The notes under the pieces: generated by a model
The model's input: only the letters and a program-made list of their open reading frames with translations
The model's database searches: none
Told to the model about the DNA's origin: nothing
Shown: one piece after another, positions 8,931 through 16,870 of the stretch
Layout of the letters: each line of letters begins with the position of its first letter
Numbering within the stretch: position 1 is the stretch's first letter
Source of the DNA: Hyphococcus lacteus
GTDB taxonomy: Bacteria; Pseudomonadota; Alphaproteobacteria; Caulobacterales; Parvularculaceae
DNA: 64,000 bases
Assembly (NCBI RefSeq): GCF_041058985.1
Contig: NZ_JBEHZE010000001.1
Location: forward strand, 744,001 to 808,000
Direction: 5' to 3'
Translations under genes and position numbers: made by a program

Positions 8931-9458
8931 TTAGACTGTTAAGTCTTGCTCCTCTTTCATTCTCGCACCTTCGTGAAACACCTCGGCAAGCACAAAGACA
9001 GCGATGACCGCTAGCCACGAAATAAACGAGCTGTTGACCTCAATATCCACACGAAACACCAGGGATAAAAACCCGAATGCGAATTTAGCGCCTTCGCCGA
9101 TCAAAAGCGCGTAACCCACGGCGCGAAAGCGGTCAGCATTTTCTTTTACAAAAGGCGAACCAAGTCGCAGCGTTTTCAAAATCTCTAAAAGCCGGTTGAC
9201 CACAAACAACATGACAGCCGTTGTCGCGAACGCATGCGCGACCGAGAGATAAACACCAAGCTCTACCAAGCGCTCGTCGCCGTCATTCGCCACCTCTAAT
9301 TCGCCAAAACTGCTCAGGACCACCGCCAGCGATGGTATAAAGGGAATGATCAGCAACATGAGGACAATGCCGATCAGGCTTATCGACAGGATGATACGCG
9401 TTACATGCAGCCCCATTGCGAGAATTGAAGCTAGCGATCCCTTGCCAATCGCGCGCAT
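8931..9458 (-). CDS. DUF2975-like membrane protein (first copy)
   Basis: A 175-residue paralogue of the next gene, with four predicted membrane segments. It has the corresponding cytoplasmic motif ILKTLRLGSPFVKENADRFRAVG and the same C-terminal KEEQDLTV. A good ribosome-binding site (GGAGGG) precedes the ATG at 9458. It lies 42 bp after the 53-residue small protein and 10 bp before the second DUF2975 gene. The tandem pair may form a heteromeric membrane unit, but that is inference. Confidence 0.75.
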   Translation of the reverse strand: MRAIGKGSLASILAMGLHVTRIILSISLIGIVLMLLIIPFIPSLAVVLSSFGELEVANDGDERLVELGVYLSVAHAFATTAVMLFVVNRLLEILKTLRLGSPFVKENADRFRAVGYALLIGEGAKFAFGFLSLVFRVDIEVNSSFISWLAVIAVFVLAEVFHEGARMKEEQDLTV

Positions 9459-9500
9459 AAGGTCACCCTCCGTCTAGTTGTTAAAGGTAGCCTGAACGCA

Positions 9501-9662
9501 TTAGAAAAAAGCGATCAGGCAGATTTTGGTCTGACACGCTCTCGCAGTGTCGTCAGTGCTCATCTCTACCTTCTGCGGGGCCATGCTGGCCAGAGAGATC
9601 AAGCACCCGGCGGCGATAGCAATCAGGCTACCAGCCGCCGTGAGTTGTAGGGCTTTTTGCAT
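9501..9662 (-). CDS. Small membrane or secreted protein, 53 aa
   Basis: Read from MQKALQLTAAGSLIAIAAGC, this 53-codon frame has an N-terminal hydrophobic helix (about residues 8-26) with a possible signal-peptidase site after SLASMA. A short polar segment follows, then the tail RACQTKICLIAFF with cysteines 43 and 48. Its ATG shares one base with the stop of the upstream 44-codon gene (TAATG), the mark of translational coupling. The frame precedes two DUF2975 genes and an HTH gene. I recognise no family. If cleaved, it would release a 25-residue, two-cysteine peptide. Confidence 0.6.
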   Translation of the reverse strand: MQKALQLTAAGSLIAIAAGCLISLASMAPQKVEMSTDDTARACQTKICLIAFF

Positions 9663-9796
9663 TAAGCAACTCCGGCGAATGAGCCGAGCGCTGAAAAATA
9701 GCCCGCCCCAATTAATGTGATCGTCACAAGGACCGCCAATCCATTGACAAATCCGCCAAATCTACCGACATTATTCTCAGAGTTTGTGAAGCGCAT
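9662..9796 (-). CDS. Small single-span membrane protein, 44 aa
   Basis: The frame starts at ATG 9796 behind an excellent AAGGAG site (9803-9808), eight bases upstream of the start. It reads MRFTNSENNVGRFGGF, then one hydrophobic segment (VNGLAVLVTITLIGAGYFSA, about 18-37), ending SFAGVA. The stop overlaps the ATG of the next small gene by one base. Strong initiation signal, coupling and position at the head of the DUF2975/HTH operon argue that it is real. Function unknown. Confidence 0.65.
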   Translation of the reverse strand: MRFTNSENNVGRFGGFVNGLAVLVTITLIGAGYFSALGSFAGVA

Positions 9797-9949
9797 GGGT
9801 TTCTCCTTTTCTTTCCTGTGTTTGCATCTCGTTTGATCTCTTGAGCGGTTTGGGCATTGCCCGGCCGCTCTTTTTTTGGTCTCTAATTTCGGGCTTTTCG
9901 CCCTGTTGTTCGTTTAGGCTTTGCGATGGTTGATCCGTCGTCTTGTTGA

Positions 9950-10006
9950 ATAACGATATACACTTATCGAAAAACGATGCAAGCGTTTTTTCCGAAAAAC
10001 GATAAA
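9950..10006. promoter_or_regulatory. Cluster of CGATA/TATCG repeats, operator candidate
   Basis: Between rdgB and the divergent small-protein operon lie CGATA (9954-9958), TATCG (9965-9969), CGAT (9975-9978) and CGATA (10000-10004). The first two form an inverted repeat with a 6-bp spacer. ATCG-AAAAA-CGAT (9966-9978) forms another, and CGAAAAACGAT is repeated as CCGAAAAACGATA. This is how multiple sites for a dimeric HTH protein look. The operon's own YozG-like regulator is the natural candidate (inference). Confidence 0.5.
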
Positions 10007-10030
10007 TTTTTGTTGAAAAGGGATAAAATA

Positions 10031-10639
10031 ATGCGCGAAAATCACCGAAAACTAGCCCCTGGACAGCTCATTATCGCCTCGCACAACGACGGAAAAGTGC
10101 GTGAAATCAATGCGTTGGTTAAACCGTTCGCCATCACCGCCGTGTCAGCAAAAAAAATTGGCCTTATCGACCCAGAAGAGACCGGAAAAACCTTTGCGGA
10201 GAACGCTGCCCTTAAGGCGCGGACCGCTGCAATGGCCGCAAACCTACCTGCGCTAGCAGATGATTCCGGACTTTGCGTTCATGCGCTAAACGGTGATCCA
10301 GGCATTTACTCTGCGCGCTGGGCCGGGGAACCGCGTGACTTTGATCGTGCCATGAAAAAAGTTGAAAATGCCCTGATCGAGGCCGAAACCGAGGACTACA
10401 CCGCACATTTCGTCTGCGCTCTGGCCCTCGCTTGGCCCGATGGGCATGAGGAAGTTTTTGAAGGCCGCGTAAACGGCAATCTGGTTTTCCCCGGACGCGG
10501 CGACAAAGGGTTCGGGTATGATCCGATCTTTGTACCAAATGGTCACGACATTACGTTCGCAGAAATGGACCCTGACCGTAAACATGATATGTCCCACCGC
10601 GCAGATGCATTCCGTAAACTGATAAAAGCGAGCTTTTAA
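10031..10639 (+). CDS. rdgB: dITP/XTP pyrophosphatase (non-canonical purine NTPase)
   Basis: Removes inosine, xanthosine and related triphosphates from the nucleotide pool. The HAM1 fold motifs are present: IIASHNDGKVREI near the N-terminus, FAENAALKA, ADDSGLCVHALNGDPGIYSA and GKGFGYDPIFVP-type GDKGFGYDPIFVP. I place the start at ATG 10031, giving 202 residues as in the family. The longer frame to 9977 would run into the operator-like repeats. Its stop overlaps the next gene's ATG (TAATG). In most alphaproteobacteria rdgB is followed directly by hemW; here a beta-lactamase gene lies between. Confidence 0.95.
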   Translation: MRENHRKLAPGQLIIASHNDGKVREINALVKPFAITAVSAKKIGLIDPEETGKTFAENAALKARTAAMAANLPALADDSGLCVHALNGDPGIYSARWAGEPRDFDRAMKKVENALIEAETEDYTAHFVCALALAWPDGHEEVFEGRVNGNLVFPGRGDKGFGYDPIFVPNGHDITFAEMDPDRKHDMSHRADAFRKLIKASF

Positions 10640-11427
10640 TGAAAGTCAGGAAAATTTTTCTAACCGCGATTATTCCTCTTCTAAGTGCCTGCACTTTATT
10701 GAGTGGCGAAACCGTTTCTGAAGCTGCTGCGGTTCCGGCGCCATCGCTTGAGCAAATAGCACCGGATGTTTGGGTCCATAAATCCTATGCGAATATCGCG
10801 TCATATGGATTAGTTCTATCACAAGGTTTAGTTATAAAAACCAAAGAAGGTATTGTTTTAGTCGATACCGCATGGACAAATGACGACACCGAAGAGTTAT
10901 TAAACCTTGTCGATCAAAAGCTGGGTACTGACCCAGATATGGCGATCGTGACACATGCCCATCAAGATAAAATGGGCGGCGTTCCCGCACTTAACAAACA
11001 CGGCATTGGTGGTCGCGCGCATCCATTGACCAACCAAGATGCCCCCGCGCGCAGCCTAAGCCCCACAACATATTCGATACTTGAACACCAAGATAAAGAA
11101 AACCTGATGGGATGGACTGAGAACGGTATTGATCATGATGGTCCGATTACGGTGTATTATCCGGGGCCGGGCCATACGCACGACAATATTGTGGTTTATC
11201 ATGCCCCAACAAAGGTCCTTTTTGTTGGTTGCCTGATCAGGCCCGGAAATTCAAATAGCCTGGGCAACACCGAGGACGCGGACCTTAGCCAATGGGCACA
11301 GTCCGTTCACAATGTCGCAACGACATTTCCCGAGGCCGAAATTATTGTCCCCAGCCACGCCAGCGCAGGCGAACGAGCATTGCTCGACCATACGATCACC
11401 CTTGTTGAAGCGGCGAACGCCCAATGA
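10639..11427 (+). CDS. NDM-like subclass B1 metallo-beta-lactamase, lipoprotein
   Basis: All six zinc ligands of subclass B1 are in place: His106, His108 and Asp110 in THAHQDKMGG, His179 in YPGPGHTHDN, Cys198 in VGCLIR and His240 in VPSHA. HAHQDKMGG is the same string found in NDM enzymes. VDTAWT, YPGPGHT and SLGN are also shared. The N-terminus is a lipoprotein signal with lipobox LSAC (Cys18), so it should be anchored to the outer membrane as NDM is. The substrate-binding Lys after Cys-Leu-Ile is Arg201 here. It is translationally coupled to rdgB upstream and overlaps hemW by 4 bp downstream. The fold and class are firm; the antibiotics hydrolysed are not known. Confidence 0.92.
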   Translation: MKVRKIFLTAIIPLLSACTLLSGETVSEAAAVPAPSLEQIAPDVWVHKSYANIASYGLVLSQGLVIKTKEGIVLVDTAWTNDDTEELLNLVDQKLGTDPDMAIVTHAHQDKMGGVPALNKHGIGGRAHPLTNQDAPARSLSPTTYSILEHQDKENLMGWTENGIDHDGPITVYYPGPGHTHDNIVVYHAPTKVLFVGCLIRPGNSNSLGNTEDADLSQWAQSVHNVATTFPEAEIIVPSHASAGERALLDHTITLVEAANAQ

Positions 11428-12548
11428 GTAACGCCCCCTTTGGGGTTTATCTACATTGGCCTTATTGCGCCCGGATTTGCCCCTATTGCGATTTTAACGT
11501 CTACAAAAACCGGCAAATCGACGAAGCTGCGTGGATAAAAGCGCTAACCGAAGACATCGACCGATGGGCAAGCCGCACCAATGGGCGAACTTTATCGAGC
11601 CTCTATTTCGGGGGCGGCACACCGTCACTTGCGCCCCTGTCTGTGATCGAAGCAGTGATCAATCATTGCGACCACCAATGGGGGTTTTCGGATGATGCGG
11701 AAATCACACTCGAAGCCAATCCAACAGATGCTGAGCGCGCAAAATTTTCGGACCTCGCTCAAGTCGGTATCAATCGCCTATCCTTAGGGGTTCAATCGCT
11801 ACGGGATGATGCGTTGAAATTTCTGGGCCGCGACCATGATGCGGCCGCCGCCCGACGCGCGATTGAAACCGCCAATGATATCTTTTCGCGCACGACGTTC
11901 GACCTCATCTATGCGCGGCCCAACCAAAGCCTAGCCGCTTGGGACGAAGAACTGGCCGAAGCTCTGGCGCTGGGGGCCTCGCATTTATCGCTTTACCAAC
12001 TCACGATTGAGCCGGGCACAGCATTCAGCAAAGCGGTCGCGGCGGGGCGCTGGCAACCCACCACCGAAGATTTATGCGCGGACATGTTTGATCTCGCGCA
12101 GGCGCGCACAACTGAAGCGAGTATGCCCGCTTACGAGATTTCAAATCACGCACAGCCCGGCCATGTGTCACGTCACAATATGATATATTGGACGAATGCT
12201 GATTATATTGGCATTGGTCCCGGTGCCCACGGGCGCATAACCGAAAACGACATACGGATAGCCACCGAAACGCCACTCAAACCCGCCGATTATCTTGTCG
12301 GCGCACCGACAATGGAAACGCCGCTTAGCAAAGACGAAGCACTGACAGAACGCTTTTCAATGGGCTTACGGTTAGCCGAGGGGATACCACTTAGCGCAAA
12401 CGATCCCTATTTTGAGAAAGAAAAACGGATTGAAACCATTCACCAGCTCTGTTCAGACGGCCTTTTGTCATGGGATCAAAACCAGCTTATCGCCACCGAT
12501 GATGGTCGGCGTTTGTTAAACCGCCTTCTTTACGAGCTACTCGGATAA
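11424..12548 (+). CDS. hemW: Radical SAM heme chaperone HemW
   Basis: HemW inserts heme into respiratory proteins and is related to oxygen-independent coproporphyrinogen oxidase. The cluster motif CARICPYCDFN gives Cys15, Cys19 and Cys22. YFGGGTPSL and LEANPTD follow, and the HemN C-terminal domain is present. The Cys-x3-Cys-x2-Cys spacing without the extra cysteine of true HemN supports HemW. At 374 residues it is of normal size. It overlaps the metallo-beta-lactamase gene by ATGA, so the two are cotranscribed. Confidence 0.93.
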   Translation: MSNAPFGVYLHWPYCARICPYCDFNVYKNRQIDEAAWIKALTEDIDRWASRTNGRTLSSLYFGGGTPSLAPLSVIEAVINHCDHQWGFSDDAEITLEANPTDAERAKFSDLAQVGINRLSLGVQSLRDDALKFLGRDHDAAAARRAIETANDIFSRTTFDLIYARPNQSLAAWDEELAEALALGASHLSLYQLTIEPGTAFSKAVAAGRWQPTTEDLCADMFDLAQARTTEASMPAYEISNHAQPGHVSRHNMIYWTNADYIGIGPGAHGRITENDIRIATETPLKPADYLVGAPTMETPLSKDEALTERFSMGLRLAEGIPLSANDPYFEKEKRIETIHQLCSDGLLSWDQNQLIATDDGRRLLNRLLYELLG

Positions 12549-12563
12549 TGCGACTAAACGCCC

Positions 12564-13010
12564 ATGAATGAAGTTTTAGATGTTAGCCATATCATCCAGC
12601 TTGCGGTCGCGCCGGTGTTCTTGCTAGCCGGTATTGGCGCACTGCTTAATGTAGTCACCCACCGCCTTGCGCGGGTCATTGATCGTGCGCGCGTTTTGGA
12701 AGCACAGCTCGCCGACCAACCCGACCCCAACAATTTGTCACGGATAAAAGAGGAGTTGGGTGCCCTCGATAAACGGATGCTCTATGCACAGCGCGCCATC
12801 TGGCTTTTCTCAACCGCCGCACTGTTGATTTGCGTGGTCGTCGCAACGCTTTTTATTGGTGAATTCATTGCCGCAAATATCGAAGCATTGATTGCGATCA
12901 TGTTCATCACAACAATGCTGGCCATGATTGTCGGACTAATTCTATTCTTGATGGAAATTTCAGTTGCGACGCGTACCTTGCGTGTGCGCGCGGCATTATT
13001 TGCAAAATAA
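12564..13010 (+). CDS. DUF2721 membrane protein
   Basis: A 148-residue protein with three membrane segments (about 10-28, 76-98 and 103-128) and the conserved pattern ISQLAVAPVFLLAGIG-like SHIIQLAVAPVFLLAGIGALLN, followed by HRLARVIDRAR. It belongs to DUF2721, whose function is unknown. It lies 15 bp after hemW in the same direction, so probably in the rdgB-to-moeB transcript. Confidence 0.85.
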   Translation: MNEVLDVSHIIQLAVAPVFLLAGIGALLNVVTHRLARVIDRARVLEAQLADQPDPNNLSRIKEELGALDKRMLYAQRAIWLFSTAALLICVVVATLFIGEFIAANIEALIAIMFITTMLAMIVGLILFLMEISVATRTLRVRAALFAK

Positions 13011-13052
13011 GCGGCGATTGAACCGCTGCCACGCTTGGCCCAGAATACCCCC

Positions 13053-13805
13053 ATGACACCAGAACAAAAACAACGCTATGCGAGGCACATTCTTCTCCGC
13101 GAAGTTGGCGGACAAGGGCAAAAAAAGCTGTTAGCCGCGAAGGTTTTGGTTATTGGCGCTGGCGGCCTGGGCGCACCCATCATTTCATACCTTGCGGCAG
13201 CGGGGATTGGCACGCTCGGTATTGCTGATGACGACGTCGTGGCATTATCGAATCTGCAACGGCAAATCATCTTTGCGACCGCAGATATTGACCGCCCCAA
13301 AACAGATGCCGCCGCCGCATCTGTGGCCCGGCTTAACCCCGGCGTGTCCGTCATTCCGCACCCTCGGATCAATGATGATAACGCACAAATGATCATGGCC
13401 GACTATGACCTAGTGATTGAGGGGGTTGATAATTTCGAGACCCGCTACGTCCTTAACCGCGCGGCCATCGCCACCAAAACCACCTTGATCTCTGCGGCTC
13501 TTGGCCGGTTCGAGGGACAGTTAGCGACCTTTAAACCGTTTGAGCATCCGGGCGTTCTACCCTGTTATCGCTGTTTGGTGCCCACAGAGCCACCGCGCGA
13601 GGAACAAATTAATTGCGCTGAGGAAGGCGTACTTGGGGTGGTTGCAGGCGTCATGGGCACGCTTGCCGCCACCGAAGCGTTAAAAGAAGTTCTAGAAATC
13701 GGCGACAGTCTTGCTGGCAAGCTGATGTTATATGATGGGTTGGCCGCACAGTTTCGCACCGTGCAGTTACCCGCAGACCCGAAATGCCCTGACTGCGGCG
13801 TTTAA
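13053..13805 (+). CDS. moeB: ThiF/MoeB-family adenylyltransferase
   Basis: Activates the C-terminus of a small sulfur-carrier protein (MoaD or ThiS) by adenylation, for molybdopterin or thiamine synthesis. The nucleotide-binding loop is VIGAGGLGAPI. SNLQRQIIF and the acidic EGVDNFETRY follow, and structural zinc cysteines lie in CYRCLVP and CPDCGV. I prefer the ATG at 13053 (250 residues, MTPEQKQRYARHI) to the TTG six codons upstream. MoeB fits best, but ThiF cannot be excluded without carrier genes nearby. It overlaps the convergent DUF2141 gene by 4 bp. Confidence 0.87.
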   Translation: MTPEQKQRYARHILLREVGGQGQKKLLAAKVLVIGAGGLGAPIISYLAAAGIGTLGIADDDVVALSNLQRQIIFATADIDRPKTDAAAASVARLNPGVSVIPHPRINDDNAQMIMADYDLVIEGVDNFETRYVLNRAAIATKTTLISAALGRFEGQLATFKPFEHPGVLPCYRCLVPTEPPREEQINCAEEGVLGVVAGVMGTLAATEALKEVLEIGDSLAGKLMLYDGLAAQFRTVQLPADPKCPDCGV

Positions 13806-14272
13806 TCTTTCAGTGTAATGACAACTACGCTACCGGGAGCGACGGAAACTTTGGTTTCATCATAGCGCGGTTTGCGTAGTTTTGGCACGAAGCCATTTGA
13901 AAATGCCACTGGTTCTTTCGGACGACCAAGAACTTTGCCACGGTTGAGAACACCGTCACCATTTTCATCAAGATACGCCGCAAATGAATATTCACCCGGC
14001 TCCAAGCCATAAAGGTTCAAAACCGCAACGCCATCTTCGCCAATCGACGCTTGGTGCTTTATTCGCGCAGACTGTAGAAAAGCCTCTTCGCTATCATAGA
14101 CACTCAAACGGACAGATTGGCCCGGCTGTGCAGTGAACTCGGTGTTTACCGCCGCAACCACACGTGACGGGTCAGCGTATTTCAACGCCATATCAAATTG
14201 ATCAGGAACAGAATCCGCATGTGCGGCTCCGGCCATTACCCCTAAAACGACGATCCCCAATAGCTTACGCAC
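13802..14272 (-). CDS. Secreted DUF2141 protein
   Basis: A 156-residue protein with a signal peptide (MRKLLGIVVLGVMAGAAHA) and the DUF2141 pattern in its second half: LEPGEYSFAAYLDENGDGVLNRGKVLGRPKEPVAFSN, quoted here only in part as DENGDGVLNRG and PKEPVAFSN. The beta-rich fold is extracytoplasmic; its function is unknown. It converges on moeB with a 4-bp overlap of stop regions. Confidence 0.78.
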   Translation of the reverse strand: MRKLLGIVVLGVMAGAAHADSVPDQFDMALKYADPSRVVAAVNTEFTAQPGQSVRLSVYDSEEAFLQSARIKHQASIGEDGVAVLNLYGLEPGEYSFAAYLDENGDGVLNRGKVLGRPKEPVAFSNGFVPKLRKPRYDETKVSVAPGSVVVITLKD

Positions 14273-14437
14273 GATACAAACTTTCAGTTCTATATTTTAT
14301 AAACGACAGCGGGGCCGGATAAATGGGCAAGAGCGCCCATAAATCAAGCCTTTTAACTCTGGCTTAACTATATGATGCGCCCGGAAAATTGCGATTCAAC
14401 TAAAATTTGGGAAAATTCGCGCCGAAGTGATGAGCTG

Positions 14438-15055
14438 TTACCGACCGGCCACGCCCAAGCTCATATATCCGGCAAATTTTGGCGAACCCGCGGCATAATG
14501 CTGATCCACGCTTTTAATATCAAACCCAGCATTTCGGATCATCAGGGTGGTGTCTCTGTTGAGGTTACAACCACCAGCAAGCTTGCCCCATACCCCGTTT
14601 AAGCGGTTTTGCCATTTAGCGATGCCCGCGTCGGGCGCAAGTCCATGTTCGAGAAAGACCAGTTTGCCGTCAGGTTTTAATACCCGGCGCATACCTGCCA
14701 GAGCCTTTTCTACATCCGGTATCGTGCAGAGCGTAAACGTCACCAACACCGTGTCCACGACTTCATCCGCAAGCGGAATTTCTTCCCCAGGCAAATCCAG
14801 ACACTCCATTGGAATTGCCAAATCTGCGACACGTTTCTGCGCACGCTTACGCATAGCCGCTGACGGTTCAAGCGCATAAAGGTGCTCAATGGCAGACTGG
14901 TTATAAAAAGGGGCATTATGGCCAGAGCCAAATCCAATTTCCAAGACACGCCCAGTCGCTTTGGGAACGATCTTTACGCGCTCTTTCGATATAGCCTTCA
15001 GGCCACATGCGCAGGAAACAAGAGCCGGTTCAATGTATTCACCGTACCAGCCCAC
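14438..15055 (-). CDS. Class I SAM-dependent methyltransferase
   Basis: A 205-residue Rossmann methyltransferase. Motif I is VLEIGFGSGHNA, the motif II acidic residue is in LYALEPS, and VLKPDGKLVFLEHG is a motif resembling UbiE and METTL7-type enzymes. The substrate is not predictable. The start appears to be GTG at 15055, six bases after the stop of the 2-hydroxyacid dehydrogenase, so the two are cotranscribed. Confidence 0.8.
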   Translation of the reverse strand: MGWYGEYIEPALVSCACGLKAISKERVKIVPKATGRVLEIGFGSGHNAPFYNQSAIEHLYALEPSAAMRKRAQKRVADLAIPMECLDLPGEEIPLADEVVDTVLVTFTLCTIPDVEKALAGMRRVLKPDGKLVFLEHGLAPDAGIAKWQNRLNGVWGKLAGGCNLNRDTTLMIRNAGFDIKSVDQHYAAGSPKFAGYMSLGVAGR

Positions 15056-15061
15056 GACGCC

Positions 15062-16069
15062 TTACCCAACACGCGGCAAGCGGCCGTCATCCAAACCCAA
15101 AATAACGCGATCGGGCGGCTTATGTCCGTCTGCGAACATTTTTATATTGATGATCATCCGTTCGCCCATTTCCATACGGCTTTCAACGGTGGCCGATGCC
15201 ATATGCGGTAACAGCACCACATTCGGTGCTTTCATGAGCTTTTCACTCGGGGCACCGCGTTCATAAACATCAAGCCCTGCCCCCGCGAGACGGCCTTCTT
15301 CGATCATGCTTGCAAGCGCTTCTTCATCAATGGTTTCTCCGCGCGAAACATTGACCACATAAGCCTGTGGTTGCAGTAATTCTAAACGGCGACGGGACAA
15401 CAGGTGAAACGTTGCAGGGGTATGCGGACAATTAATTGAGATTATATCAACCCGCGCTAACATTTGATCGAGACTGTCCCAATAGGTCGCGCCCAATTCT
15501 TCTGCGATATGCGGATTGATCGGACTACGATTATGGTAATGAATTGAAAGCCCAAACGCCTTTGCGCGGCGTGCAATAGCCTCGCCCACGCGTCCAAGGC
15601 CAATGATACCGAGCTTTTTACCGCGCACCCGTCGACCCAACATCCATGTGGGCGACCATCCTTCAAAATTTCCACTTTCAAGCGAGCGGACACCCTCGAC
15701 CAGTCGGCGCGGCACTGCAAGGATAAGGGTCATCGCCATATCAGCCGCATCTTCGGCCAAAACCGATGGCGTATTGGTGACGGTTATCCCCCGGGCATTC
15801 GCTGCAGCCACATCTATATGATCAGTGCCGGCGCCGAAATTCGCAACCATTCGCAAGCGCGGGCCGACAGCATCAAAAAATGCATTATCTAGACGATCAC
15901 CCAATGTGGGGGCCAACACATCAACGTCCTGCGCGCGAGACACTAGCCTCTCTGGTGACAGGGGCTCATCGGAATCATGCAAGGTCGTATCAAAGAGATC
16001 AGAAAGGCGCGCCTCCACCGGCGAAGGCAATCGTCGCGTAAGCGCCACTTTTAGGTTCTTTGGATTCAT
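15062..16069 (-). CDS. D-2-hydroxyacid dehydrogenase (glyoxylate/hydroxypyruvate reductase-like)
   Basis: An NAD(P)-dependent dehydrogenase of 335 residues. The dinucleotide loop is GLGRVGEAIARRAKAFG. The catalytic Arg lies in NVSRGETIDEEAL, the Glu in YERGAPS and the His in LLPHMASAT. The N-terminus (MNPKNLKVALTRRLP) and GAGTDHIDVAAANARGITVTN match the glyoxylate reductase group (GyaR/GhrB). It could remove glyoxylate made by aceA, though the two genes are not linked. It heads a two-gene operon with a methyltransferase. Confidence 0.88.
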   Translation of the reverse strand: MNPKNLKVALTRRLPSPVEARLSDLFDTTLHDSDEPLSPERLVSRAQDVDVLAPTLGDRLDNAFFDAVGPRLRMVANFGAGTDHIDVAAANARGITVTNTPSVLAEDAADMAMTLILAVPRRLVEGVRSLESGNFEGWSPTWMLGRRVRGKKLGIIGLGRVGEAIARRAKAFGLSIHYHNRSPINPHIAEELGATYWDSLDQMLARVDIISINCPHTPATFHLLSRRRLELLQPQAYVVNVSRGETIDEEALASMIEEGRLAGAGLDVYERGAPSEKLMKAPNVVLLPHMASATVESRMEMGERMIINIKMFADGHKPPDRVILGLDDGRLPRVG

Positions 16070-16189
16070 GCGTTGTGCCTTGCGTCCTAAAGCTTTTGCG
16101 AAAATAACGGTCTGGTTAACCCAAGATTAACGGCTTCGCTGTTGAATAAGGGTTTATTCATCTTTTAACGTTTTTTCGAGCGTCCATTC

Positions 16190-16789
16190 ATGTCGCGTCT
16201 CAATATAATCTCAAAAATTTCTTCGGCGACCGTTTTTATTCTCGCCCTCTATATGACCGCGCCTGCCGGTGCTGCGCAAGATCGCACACCTTCGCAAAAC
16301 GCGGAAATACGGCTCGACACGCCTTCCGGCCTACCCGTGCCACGTCTTGTCTCCCTCAAGGCCCAAAAGACATTTTGCCGATCAGGACCAAGCTTCGCTC
16401 ACCCTGTCCGCCTAACTTTCATGCGTCAGGGGCTACCCGTTTTGATCATAGCCGAAACCAAAGACTATTGGCGAAAAATTCGTGATCTTGAGGGCGATGA
16501 ATGTTGGACCCACAAGTCAAAGCTCTCAGGCATTGAAACCGCCCTTGTCCTGGAAGACGGGCTGGCTCTACGCGCACGGCCAGACGCCAGCGCCCCTGCC
16601 AGAGCCCGGTTGGGTCGCGGGGTTGTCACCAAGGTCGAAGATGAACGCGACGGCTGGCTTCGGGTGACCGCCAATGGCCGAAAAGGCTGGGCGCGGGCTT
16701 CAGCATTTTGGGGGGCTCGGGCCCATATGCCGCTCGGGTCGCGATATTCTTCTACGGAAGCGCTCAATATTGCTGCGACGCATAATTGA
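16190..16789 (+). CDS. Secreted bacterial SH3-domain protein
   Basis: A 199-residue protein with a signal peptide ending in AGAAQ (about residue 30) and two bacterial SH3-like units. The first is at about 60-115 (FCRSGPSFAHPVRLTFMRQG to ECWTHKSKL), the second at about 120-180 (LRARPDASAPARARLGRG to GWARASAFWG). Such SH3 domains usually bind cell-wall peptides. It stands just upstream of fabA in the same direction, with 81 bp between. Confidence 0.75.
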   Translation: MSRLNIISKISSATVFILALYMTAPAGAAQDRTPSQNAEIRLDTPSGLPVPRLVSLKAQKTFCRSGPSFAHPVRLTFMRQGLPVLIIAETKDYWRKIRDLEGDECWTHKSKLSGIETALVLEDGLALRARPDASAPARARLGRGVVTKVEDERDGWLRVTANGRKGWARASAFWGARAHMPLGSRYSSTEALNIAATHN

Positions 16790-16817
16790 CCGAACGCGGC
16801 GTCCCCTTTACCAAACG

Positions 16818-16859
16818 GCTAACACACGCGAGGATTAGCCTCGCCTTAACAAAGTTAGC
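16818..16859 (+). promoter_or_regulatory. Nested hairpins in the fabA leader
   Basis: GCGAGG-ATTAG-CCTCGC (16828-16844) is a perfect 6-bp hairpin. It is enclosed by a second pair, GCTAAC (16818-16823) and GTTAGC (16854-16859). The structure ends 11 bases before the fabA ATG, so it either terminates the SH3 transcript without a T-run or controls fabA initiation. Confidence 0.4.
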
Positions 16860-16870
16860 AATCAGAGCGC

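Noticed and set aside
10639..11427. Glyoxalase II or another general MBL-fold hydrolase
   Set aside because: The Cys198 ligand, the THAHQD form and the SLGN and PSH signatures are those of subclass B1 lactamases, not of glyoxalase II (THxHxDH).
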